Assembly (NCBI GenBank): GCA_049297855.1
Contig: JBAQVB010000079.1
Location: 1-9,832, forward strand
Length of the DNA: 9,832 nucleotides
Source: CAXYVX01 sp049297855
GTDB lineage: Bacteria; Patescibacteriota; Saccharimonadia; Saccharimonadales; Saccharimonadaceae
Direction of reading: 5' to 3'
Shown: piece by piece, positions 1 through 5,868 of the stretch
Layout of the letters: each line of letters begins with the position of its first letter
How positions within the stretch are numbered: the first letter of the stretch is position 1
Program-made: the position numbers and the translations under genes
Notes under the pieces: model-generated
Database searches by the model: none
Seen by the model: the letters and a program-made list of their open reading frames with translations, nothing else
What the model was told of the DNA's origin: nothing

Positions 1-1
1 G

Positions 2-121
2 GAAGCCAAAGCGGCGGCCGAAAAGGCAGCGGCCGAGAAAGCCGCGGCGGCCGAATCGGAAGCGGCGGCGCTAAAGGCCAAGCAGGCCGAAGTCGAAGCT
101 GCGCACGCGGCAAATGCGTAA
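2..121 (+). CDS. C-terminal end of an Ala/Glu/Lys-rich protein (5' partial)
   Basis: The frame starting at base 2 is open from the window edge to a TAA at 119-121 and gives 39 residues, almost all Ala, Glu and Lys (repeats of the type AAAEKAAAEK). Such a tail is expected to be helical, either a coiled coil or a charged extension; similar Ala/Lys/Glu tails end some ribosomal proteins and TolA-like linkers, but nothing here identifies the family. The codons are rich in GCG and GCC, in keeping with the nearby housekeeping genes and unlike the AT-rich spacer that follows. No function can be assigned from this fragment. Confidence 0.6.
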   Translation, partial: EAKAAAEKAAAEKAAAAESEAAALKAKQAEVEAAHAANA

Positions 122-297
122 AAACAACCGGTACTAGAATAGAAGAAAGAGGTGAGGTTGCACGCTTGCCTCTCAACTTTGTTTCAGAATCAGCACCTGT
201 GTTTAAATTTCATGGTTACGATTAATATTTTTTGTTGTCTTGGAAATTTAGGAAGCTTCTTATATAATCAATTGCGTCATCGTTGTTTACTAACTTT
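122..297. other. AT-rich convergent intergenic spacer
   Basis: This 176-nt gap separates two genes that converge on it. No tRNA or convincing intrinsic terminator is visible. The best hairpin pairs AGAGG (148-152) with CCTCT (169-173), but it has a long loop and no clean T-run after it. An 8-bp palindrome GAAGCTTC and a promoter-like sequence (240-268) lie in the right half. Confidence 0.5.
240..268 (+). promoter_or_regulatory. Possible orphan promoter antisense to the prepilin 3' end
   Basis: A -35-like TTGGAA (240-245, 4 of 6 consensus bases) is followed after 17 nt by a perfect -10 TATAAT (263-268). A start near 275 would transcribe into the 3' end of the minus-strand prepilin gene. No plus-strand gene lies downstream, so this is either a chance match in AT-rich DNA or the promoter of an antisense RNA. 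Confidence 0.2.
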
Positions 298-864
298 TTA
301 AACACTCACACAAGATATTGCGCCACTGTTAAGCCAAACCAGAACAGACGCATTTGTGCTTGGATTATACACTAAAACGGTCTCAGGGCTATAACTAGTG
401 TTCGGTGATGGCATGCTGCTAGGGCAAGCTCTATGTCCAACTGACACATATGCCGTAGAGTGACCGGGGATCTCGAACCAGCCCACAATTCCCCCAGTGG
501 CCTGAGCGGAGTGAATCGTAACATTCTTAACACCAGACATGTTCTTAGCGTAGGACAGCACACTGGCGCTGGTTACATATCCACTTGCATATAAACCATT
601 CCCATCGAGTAATGTCCCGTTATTATCTACCATGATCGATTGTAAGGCCGAGGCAACACGTCCAGCATCCTGTCTCAAGGCCATATCCTTCTGTGAATTC
701 TGCAACGCTGGCCACGCAATGAAAACTACTAGAAATATTAAACCGGCGATCGCTAAAACTAGCGCGACTTCGATAATCGTGAACCCGTTGGGTCGGTTGA
801 CATCACGGCTGGCTGGGGCAATTTTAGGTTTCATTGCTTTGATGTCTGTTGTTTTTGTTGCCAT
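298..864 (-). CDS. Type IV prepilin-like protein (pseudopilin/pilin)
   Basis: This 188-residue protein has a classical class III signal. A 27-residue basic leader ends in Gly27, followed by Phe28 and, five residues into the mature protein, Glu32 (GFTIIEVALV). Prepilin peptidase should cut after Gly27 and leave about 161 residues. Residues 28-51 form the hydrophobic helix that anchors the subunit and packs the pilus core. The rest is small and polar (Gly/Ser/Asn-rich), with Cys147 and Cys185 placed to close a C-terminal disulfide loop, as in many pilins. The ATG at 862-864 is supported by AAAGGAG six nucleotides upstream; the later Met11 lacks such a site. The gene has its own promoter and no assembly genes beside it, so whether it is a major pilin, minor pilin or competence pseudopilin cannot be told. 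A second gene at 9578 encodes the same mature N-terminus. Confidence 0.88.
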   Translation of the reverse strand: MATKTTDIKAMKPKIAPASRDVNRPNGFTIIEVALVLAIAGLIFLVVFIAWPALQNSQKDMALRQDAGRVASALQSIMVDNNGTLLDGNGLYASGYVTSASVLSYAKNMSGVKNVTIHSAQATGGIVGWFEIPGHSTAYVSVGHRACPSSMPSPNTSYSPETVLVYNPSTNASVLVWLNSGAISCVSV

Positions 865-870
865 CGCTTG

Positions 871-877
871 CTCCTTT
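871..877 (-). promoter_or_regulatory. Ribosome binding site of the left prepilin gene
   Basis: On the minus strand the sequence AAAGGAG lies 6 nt before the ATG at 862-864. This strong Shine-Dalgarno match fixes the start and contrasts with rnhB and pepN, which have none. Confidence 0.75.
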
Positions 878-912
878 ACTAAGATTAATATTAAGCATTA
901 CCGATTTAGTTT

Positions 913-941
913 ATCATAAAAATAATCACCTAACAAGCCAA
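913..941 (-). promoter_or_regulatory. Promoter of the left prepilin gene
   Basis: On the minus strand TTGGCT (936-941, 4 of 6 consensus bases) is followed after 17 nt by TATGAT (913-918, 5 of 6). The start would fall near 906, giving a leader of about 40 nt. It lies in the short gap after pepN, so the prepilin gene can be transcribed on its own. Confidence 0.55.
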
Positions 942-946
942 CACGA

Positions 947-3496
947 TTAGCAGGCCCTGAGCTTCGCAATCACGGCGTTGCGGTTGCGCTGAATCCACGT
1001 AACGCGCGTTTCGATATCACGTTCGCCGAGCGCGATGATGCGCGTTAGCATCGGCTCCTTGCGCAATGGATCGAAAAATTCACGAAATTCCGCCAGTTCT
1101 AACGCTGTGGATAAGCGACCGCCGGCAATTTGCGGAAATTCGCTGAATGACATATCGCCTGCGTAAAGTTTGGCAATATAATCCCAATTGTCACGTAACC
1201 AGCGCCAAGCTTCCGCCCGAGCGAACCGGTTGGCTAATAAAATCGCTAATGAGGATGGCAGATTTTGTGGACGGATGACGGATTGGTTGGTGAATTCCGT
1301 CAAGATCGCCTCAATTTGATCCGGTTTTTCACTACTCGTTAGCCCAGCCATGAGGTCGTCTTTCAACGTGGCATCAGTTGAAATTTTATATTGATCAAAC
1401 AGAAAATCGAATTCCTCAGCTTCGCCGTTTTTTACCGCGTTCGCGAAAATTACGCTGCGAATCTCGCCATTAATTTGCGTTAAATCGACTTTATTTCTGG
1501 CGAATAAAGCCAATGAATCTCGAATCACATTTTCGTTGTTAGCCCAGATTTCGCGACCAAGCAAAATTGGCCACAATTTAGCGTTGTTATCATTTTTCGG
1601 TGCGTCCGCGATTTTTTGAAAAACCGGATCAATAACGCGCCTAGTTAGTTTTTTTAGTGACGATTCCGCCGCTTCATCGTTCTCGACGATTTTTGTCAGA
1701 TCGGCGATAATGCGCGAACCGGTCGACCAAACCGCATAGTTGGTTTCCTGTGCTAAGGAATTTAACATCGGAATTAGCGCGCTTTCGGGTAAATAATCGC
1801 TGGTGCTATTTGCTAAAATTTGTGCTTCGTTTAATAATTTTAAGCGATCGCTAACGCTGAATTTTGCAAAATTTTGATTAAGCGACGCGCGTAATTTAGT
1901 GTCGTAATTGGCGATAAAATGCGCGTTGTTGCCCATGTTAAGTTGGAAATTAGTTGGATTTGAAACTGCAAAATGCGTGGACTGCTCGTGCATAATTCGT
2001 GGAGCGGTTTTATCATTCGCGAATAACGGAAAAGCAAACGGACGTTCATTTTTCGTGTCGTCATCGGTCGTTAGAAAACGTTTTTGATCGAGTTGTACGT
2101 GCGTTTCGTCAGTCAATTTTGCGTTCACTACTGGATAACCTGGCCGCGTCAACAAATCATTCATCATGTCCGTTAAATTAAAATCTAATGTGCTAGCTTT
2201 AGAAATCTCATTCCATAAATCATTCATCGTCGTGTTACTGTAAGCGTGCTTGTGAAAATAGCTTTTTAGTCCGGCGCGCCAAGCATCATCGCCGACCAGA
2301 GAGTGCACCATGCGCAACATGCGGCCACCTTTAGCGTAAACAATGGCCGCGTCGAATAGCGTGTCAATCTCGGCCGGATCATTGATGGTTTCGCGCACGG
2401 CTTGCACGCCGGGAATCGCGTCGCGTCGTAATGCGGCTACTACGTCAGTTGATTCATAAGATTGCCAAACGTGCCAATCGGGATAAAGTTGATCGGTCGT
2501 GAAATTCTCCATAAAGTTGGCAAAACTCTCATTCAGCCAGAGGTCGTCCCACCACTGCATTGTCACCAGATCGCCAAACCACTGGTGTGCCAGTTCATGT
2601 GCAATCACTGTCGCGACATATTGTTTTTGTGACAGTGCGTCGTTTGGCGTGACCAACAAACACGATTCGCGATACGTCACCAATCCCCAGTTTTCCATCG
2701 CCCCGGCCGAAAAATCCGGCACCGCCACATGGTCGCTCTTGGCCAGCGGATATTCAACGCCGAAATATTGTTCGTAAAAATCAATGACACGCGCCGCAAA
2801 ATCGGCCGCAAAAGTTAGCGACTTAGGATTTTGCAGAGGTGTTGCAAAAACATTAATGACGACGCCACGCTTAGTTTGGCGCGAAATTTTCTGTAAATTG
2901 CCGATCACGAACGCCAATAAATAAGTGCTCATTTTCGGCGTTGTGGCGAAATCGACGGTCAGCCGATCGCCATGAGTTTGGTGCGCTGTTTCAGGCTGAT
3001 TGGAGATGATGGTTTTGGCAAAATTTTTGTCGGCTGTAATGGATAAATCGAAAGTTGCCTTAGCGGCCGGCTCGTCCACACAGGGAAAAACGCGGCGCGC
3101 TCCAGTTGATTCGAATTGCGTGGTCAATAATTCATTTTTACCGTATTTGGCTGGGTATAGACCGATCATCGATCCGTCGATAATTTTGCCTTCATAACGG
3201 ATGTCGATCTTGAGTGGCACGTTTTTGGGAATAATTTGATCAGTTAATTCGCCCAAAATGACCTCATCATTGTCATGAAATTCAATATGATGTATCACTT
3301 GGCCGTTAATAATAACGTGAAAATTTTCGTTCGAATTGTGCCAATGCAACCTTATAGCTTGGTTGGATTTTTTCTGTCCTGTTATGATGACGTGTCCGCC
3401 AAAGTGACGCCGATCATCAGCTATATCTAGTTTGATTTGATAGTTTTCCGGCAAGAAAAAATCGGTCAAATGCGCAAATTTTGCTGTTTTATTCAT
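947..3496 (-). CDS. pepN: M1 family zinc aminopeptidase (aminopeptidase N type)
   Basis: The enzyme removes N-terminal amino acids from peptides. With 849 residues it has the full length of the family. Visible landmarks are the exopeptidase motif GAMENWG (265-271), the zinc site HELAH (300-304) with the third ligand Glu323 in LNESF exactly 18 residues later, and the likely catalytic Tyr387. The N-terminal beta domain and the helical C-terminal half (ERAP1_C-like) are both present. There is no signal peptide, so it is probably cytosolic and finishes peptides released by ATP-dependent proteases such as ClpC. I place the start at ATG 3494-3496: an in-frame GTG at 3511 would put the TATAAT promoter box inside the coding region. 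It lies 27 nt after the rnhB-yraN stop on the same strand and has its own -10 box but no Shine-Dalgarno. The exact subfamily and specificity are not determined. Confidence 0.95.
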   Translation of the reverse strand: MNKTAKFAHLTDFFLPENYQIKLDIADDRRHFGGHVIITGQKKSNQAIRLHWHNSNENFHVIINGQVIHHIEFHDNDEVILGELTDQIIPKNVPLKIDIRYEGKIIDGSMIGLYPAKYGKNELLTTQFESTGARRVFPCVDEPAAKATFDLSITADKNFAKTIISNQPETAHQTHGDRLTVDFATTPKMSTYLLAFVIGNLQKISRQTKRGVVINVFATPLQNPKSLTFAADFAARVIDFYEQYFGVEYPLAKSDHVAVPDFSAGAMENWGLVTYRESCLLVTPNDALSQKQYVATVIAHELAHQWFGDLVTMQWWDDLWLNESFANFMENFTTDQLYPDWHVWQSYESTDVVAALRRDAIPGVQAVRETINDPAEIDTLFDAAIVYAKGGRMLRMVHSLVGDDAWRAGLKSYFHKHAYSNTTMNDLWNEISKASTLDFNLTDMMNDLLTRPGYPVVNAKLTDETHVQLDQKRFLTTDDDTKNERPFAFPLFANDKTAPRIMHEQSTHFAVSNPTNFQLNMGNNAHFIANYDTKLRASLNQNFAKFSVSDRLKLLNEAQILANSTSDYLPESALIPMLNSLAQETNYAVWSTGSRIIADLTKIVENDEAAESSLKKLTRRVIDPVFQKIADAPKNDNNAKLWPILLGREIWANNENVIRDSLALFARNKVDLTQINGEIRSVIFANAVKNGEAEEFDFLFDQYKISTDATLKDDLMAGLTSSEKPDQIEAILTEFTNQSVIRPQNLPSSLAILLANRFARAEAWRWLRDNWDYIAKLYAGDMSFSEFPQIAGGRLSTALELAEFREFFDPLRKEPMLTRIIALGERDIETRVTWIQRNRNAVIAKLRAC

Positions 3497-3502
3497 CGTT
3501 CG

Positions 3503-3508
3503 ATTATA
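3503..3508 (-). promoter_or_regulatory. -10 box for a probably leaderless pepN transcript
   Basis: On the minus strand a perfect TATAAT ends 6 nt before the pepN ATG (3494-3496). A start 6-7 nt after the box would place the 5' end at or beside the A of the ATG. No Shine-Dalgarno sequence precedes the ATG, which fits leaderless initiation. No good -35 box is visible at normal spacing. Confidence 0.5.
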
Positions 3509-3523
3509 CACGATTTTGATCGT

Positions 3524-4528
3524 TTAGGCGGCGACGTTTTCAATGAATTCTTCGACTGTGGGCGGATTATTGGATAACGAAATCGCAGAGATTTTGACGT
3601 CAAAATCGTCGGTTAGTTTATGGAAATTGGCCAAAAAATCCGTGGCGGCACGTTTCATTCGTGTTAATTTTTGCGGTGTGATAGCAGCGACGCCGTCACC
3701 AGTTTTGGGATTGGAACGATATTTTACTTCTGTAAAATACAGGCAATTGCCCTTTTGTGAAATGATATCAATTTCATAAAAACGCGTTTTATAATTGCGC
3801 TCAATCACGTCGTGACCGTGCGTTATTAAAAAATCTGCGGCCACTGTTTCGGCACGGCGACCAATGGTAGAATTTAACTTTTTAGAATCTTGCCAATCGC
3901 CACGCGTTTCAATTGTATCGCCCAAAAATTCACGAATTGGTCGAAATGACGCGCGATGAACGCCAGGGATAACGCCGAATTTACGGATTGTAGCAGCGTG
4001 TTTTTTAACGCCGTAACCGACGTTATGGCTAAAATCATATTCGGGGAAAATATTTGCGAGTTGCGTCATATAATTATCACGAAATACCTTCGCGACGATC
4101 GAAGCGGCGCTGACGGCGGCGATTTTGGCGTCAGCCTTGGGCATGACTAAAATTTTATCACGCAATTGATGGCGAATAGTCGGATCGGGAAAATCGTCCA
4201 AAAAATTGCCCGTGCCATCGATTACGATCTGGTCGATTTGATCAGGTAATGCGTATTCTAAAACTTGGCGTAACGCTTCGGCGGCGGCGAGATGTAAAGC
4301 GCGCGTCATGCCAACCCGGTCAAGTTGCGGAGCCGAAACCCAGCCCAAACCGATTGCCCGCGCTCTTACTTGAATCGCCACAATTTCACGTTCGCGAAAC
4401 TTTTTAGTGGTTTGCTTGCTATCTTTTAACCCAGATGGTACGTCGGCGGAATCGAGTACAACTGCGCCAACTACCAGCGGCCCGGCCCACGGCCCGCGTC
4501 CAACTTCGTCAATGCCTAGTGTTAACAT
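3524..4528 (-). CDS. rnhB: Ribonuclease HII fused to a YraN/UPF0102 nuclease-like domain
   Basis: Residues 1 to about 205 are RNase HII, which cuts RNA in RNA/DNA hybrids and at single ribonucleotides in DNA. The DEVGRGPWAG motif carries Asp7 and Glu8, Asp104 sits in VIDGTGN, and Asp133 precedes the AASIVAK signature, so the four catalytic acids appear complete. Residues about 218-334 are a YraN (UPF0102) domain of the endonuclease-like fold: GRRAE (223-227), the RNY turn (244-246), EID (252-254) and EVKYR (267-271) match its conserved acidic/lysine pattern. These are usually separate neighbouring genes; here one uninterrupted frame joins them through a short linker near 205-217. ATG 4526-4528 follows a TATAAT by 8 nt with no Shine-Dalgarno, so translation is probably leaderless. 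pepN lies 27 nt downstream, and nusA is divergent. The YraN partner function is not established. Confidence 0.93.
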   Translation of the reverse strand: MLTLGIDEVGRGPWAGPLVVGAVVLDSADVPSGLKDSKQTTKKFREREIVAIQVRARAIGLGWVSAPQLDRVGMTRALHLAAAEALRQVLEYALPDQIDQIVIDGTGNFLDDFPDPTIRHQLRDKILVMPKADAKIAAVSAASIVAKVFRDNYMTQLANIFPEYDFSHNVGYGVKKHAATIRKFGVIPGVHRASFRPIREFLGDTIETRGDWQDSKKLNSTIGRRAETVAADFLITHGHDVIERNYKTRFYEIDIISQKGNCLYFTEVKYRSNPKTGDGVAAITPQKLTRMKRAATDFLANFHKLTDDFDVKISAISLSNNPPTVEEFIENVAA

Positions 4529-4536
4529 GTGATTCG

Positions 4537-4542
4537 ATTATA
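4537..4542 (-). promoter_or_regulatory. -10 box for a probably leaderless rnhB-yraN transcript
   Basis: On the minus strand a perfect TATAAT is followed by CGAATCAC and then the ATG at 4526-4528. A start 7 nt downstream would leave one or two untranslated bases. No Shine-Dalgarno is present. Its core lies only 4 nt from the divergent nusA -35 region, so the two promoters probably cannot be occupied at once. Confidence 0.5.
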
Positions 4543-4546
4543 GCAT

Positions 4547-4575
4547 TTGCGCTCGGCTATAAAACGCGTTATAAT
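4547..4575 (+). promoter_or_regulatory. nusA promoter
   Basis: TATAAT at 4570-4575 is preceded after 17 nt by a weak -35, TTGCGC (4547-4552; only the TTG matches). The start would be near 4582, giving a leader of about 65 nt. The region overlaps the upstream part of the divergent rnhB promoter. Confidence 0.5.
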
Positions 4576-4586
4576 GAAAATACAGT

Positions 4587-4611
4587 GCCGGCCAATCAGG
4601 TCGGCCGTTTT
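4587..4611 (+). promoter_or_regulatory. GC-rich hairpin at the 5' end of the nusA leader
   Basis: GCCGGCC (4587-4593) can pair with GGTCGGC (4599-4605) across a 5-nt loop, with one G-U pair. Alternatively CGGCC (4589-4593) pairs with GGCCG (4603-4607) directly before TTTT (4608-4611), which resembles a short terminator. It starts only a few nucleotides from the predicted transcript start, so it could be a stabilising 5' hairpin or a weak attenuator responsive to NusA. Confidence 0.4.
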
Positions 4612-4634
4612 AATAGAGCGACGCATAACTTCGG

Positions 4635-4640
4635 AAAGGA
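4635..4640 (+). promoter_or_regulatory. Ribosome binding site that decides the nusA start
   Basis: AAAGGA abuts the ATG at 4641 and lies 6 nt before the in-frame ATG at 4647. Zero spacing is not usable, so the second ATG is the likely start. Confidence 0.6.
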
Positions 4641-4646
4641 ATGAAA

Positions 4647-5705
4647 ATGGATGAAATCAATCTCAAACAATTAACGGCTATAACAAAAGTAATTGCCGAC
4701 GAAAAAAATTTGCCAGAGGAGGCTGTGTTGGACGCGATCCAAAAAGCCATCGCGGCGGCTTGGCGACGCGATCACGAGGAATATCGCAACGCGCTCGTCA
4801 GCGCGGTGTTGAACGAAAATGACGGCACGGCCAAAATTACGGCGCGCTACGACGTGGTGGACGAGCCGGAAGGGACTGGTCAAATTTCGCTGGAGGAGGC
4901 TAAAAAAATCGATAAAGCGGCGCTTATAAACGGCACGATTGAGGAAACTTTTGAAGCTAAAAGCTTTGGCCGTGTGGCTGCCCAAACCGCTAAACAAGTT
5001 TTAATTCAAACTTTACGCGACGATGAGCGTGAAGTTTTAGCTAAGGAATTTGATGACAAAGTTGGTCATATCATCACCGGCGCTGTGACGCGGATTGAAC
5101 CGCGTGTGGTGCGGATTGACCTCGGCAAAGGCGAAGGCATTATGCCGGCCAGCGAACAAATTCCTAACGAACGGCTAATGGTCGGATCGCGCGTGCGGGT
5201 ATTGCTCAAGAAAATCGACCGCGAGAGTGGCCGCGGGGCGACGTTGATTTTGAGTCGTGGCGATAAAGATTTCGTGGGGGAATTGTTCAAACAAGAAGTG
5301 CCGGAAATTGATGACGGCACTGTGGAGATTAAAGTCATTGCGCGCGAGGCCGGTCGCCGTACTAAAATTGCGGTCATGTCATCGGTGACGGGCGTCGATC
5401 CGGTCGGCACTTTCGTCGGCGCGAAAGGCGTGCGCGTGTCAGCGGTCATAAACGAAATCGGCGATAACGAAAAAATCGACATCGTGACTTGGGATGCGGA
5501 CGTTAAAAACTTTATCGCGAATGCGCTTAGTCCGGCTGAAATATCGCGTATCGATTTAACCGGCGAAAATGAAGAGGGCGAAAAAACCGCAACGGTTTTT
5601 GTTTTACCAGCCCAACAATCGATTGCGATCGGTAAACAGGGCCAAAACGTGCGATTGGCTTCGCAACTGACCGGATATTTGATTGAAATCGCGACCGAAG
5701 AGTAA
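4647..5705 (+). CDS. nusA: Transcription termination/antitermination factor NusA
   Basis: NusA binds RNA polymerase and nascent RNA and modulates pausing, termination and antitermination. This 352-residue protein has the full core: an N-terminal polymerase-binding domain (1 to about 125), an S1 domain (about 136-203), KH1 with GAKG (258-261) and KH2 with GKQG (329-332). The signature IAREAGRRTKIAV (231-243) lies just before KH1. It stops after KH2 and lacks the acidic C-terminal repeats of enterobacterial NusA, as in most Gram-positive lineages. I chose ATG 4647 over ATG 4641 because of ribosome-binding-site spacing. The gene stands alone: the usual neighbours rimP and infB are absent, and clpC follows after 163 nt with its own promoter. 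It is divergent from rnhB-yraN. Confidence 0.96.
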   Translation: MDEINLKQLTAITKVIADEKNLPEEAVLDAIQKAIAAAWRRDHEEYRNALVSAVLNENDGTAKITARYDVVDEPEGTGQISLEEAKKIDKAALINGTIEETFEAKSFGRVAAQTAKQVLIQTLRDDEREVLAKEFDDKVGHIITGAVTRIEPRVVRIDLGKGEGIMPASEQIPNERLMVGSRVRVLLKKIDRESGRGATLILSRGDKDFVGELFKQEVPEIDDGTVEIKVIAREAGRRTKIAVMSSVTGVDPVGTFVGAKGVRVSAVINEIGDNEKIDIVTWDADVKNFIANALSPAEISRIDLTGENEEGEKTATVFVLPAQQSIAIGKQGQNVRLASQLTGYLIEIATEE

Positions 5706-5730
5706 AATCTAGGTAATTTCATCTCTATTA

Positions 5731-5757
5731 TTAGCACTCTTGACACGAGAGTGCTAA
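5731..5757 (+). promoter_or_regulatory. CIRCE operator (HrcA binding site)
   Basis: A perfect inverted repeat TTAGCACTC-N9-GAGTGCTAA matches the CIRCE consensus in both arms and in spacing. HrcA bound here would block the clpC promoter, since the -35 box lies inside the spacer. Release of HrcA under heat or protein stress would induce clpC and the overlapping downstream gene. Confidence 0.95.
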
Positions 5758-5769
5758 TTTTAGTATAAT
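5740..5769 (+). promoter_or_regulatory. clpC promoter
   Basis: A perfect -35 TTGACA (5740-5745) lies inside the CIRCE spacer and a perfect -10 TATAAT (5764-5769) follows after 18 nt. This is the strongest promoter match in the window. The start is expected near 5776, giving a leader of about 93 nt. Confidence 0.85.
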
Positions 5770-5807
5770 GAAAATGTAGAAATTACGTGATTCAGTGTCA
5801 GATACGA

Positions 5808-5858
5808 TTTTTACAATAATCGCAAGTTAATAGCAAGTTTGATAAACTACTGTAAAAA
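5808..5858 (+). promoter_or_regulatory. Potential AU-rich stem in the clpC leader next to the ribosome binding site
   Basis: TTTTTACA (5808-5815) is perfectly complementary to TGTAAAAA (5851-5858), whose 3' end touches the Shine-Dalgarno sequence. Inside the loop, AGTTT (5836-5840) pairs with AAACT (5844-5848) across GAT. The outer stem has only one G-C pair, so it would melt easily. It may tune translation with temperature, but the Shine-Dalgarno itself is not paired in this model. Confidence 0.35.
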
Positions 5859-5864
5859 GGGAGG
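5859..5864 (+). promoter_or_regulatory. Ribosome binding site that decides the clpC start
   Basis: GGGAGG lies 4 nt before ATG 5869-5871. An in-frame TTG at 5839 would place this site inside the coding sequence and add ten residues unlike the family N-terminus, so ATG 5869 is preferred. Confidence 0.75.
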
Positions 5865-5868
5865 AAAC

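Noticed and set aside
148..173. Hairpin AGAGG/CCTCT as a terminator of the first gene
   Set aside because: Five base pairs with a 16-nt loop and no T-run; too weak to call.
212..301. Small plus-strand frame of 29 codons in the left spacer
   Set aside because: No Shine-Dalgarno, AT-driven composition and no recognisable features.
632..919. Plus-strand open frame across the left prepilin start
   Set aside because: It is antisense to the prepilin leader and helix and has no promoter or ribosome site; the prepilin reading is unambiguous.
918..949. TAATC/GATTA stem followed by five T (minus strand) as the pepN terminator
   Set aside because: The stem is only 5 bp, mostly A-T, with a 17-nt loop, and it overlaps the prepilin promoter.
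3497..3511. GTG at 3509-3511 as an upstream start of pepN
   Set aside because: Its first codons contain the TATAAT box and there is no Shine-Dalgarno; ATG 3494-3496 matches the family N-terminus and the leaderless geometry.
5066..5746. Long open frame antisense to nusA (226 codons)
   Set aside because: It covers the coding strand of a clear NusA, is Ser/Thr-rich as expected of a frame shadow, and has no ribosome site or known domain.
5839..5868. TTG at 5839 as clpC start
   Set aside because: It would place the strong GGGAGG site within the coding region and add ten residues not seen in ClpC.
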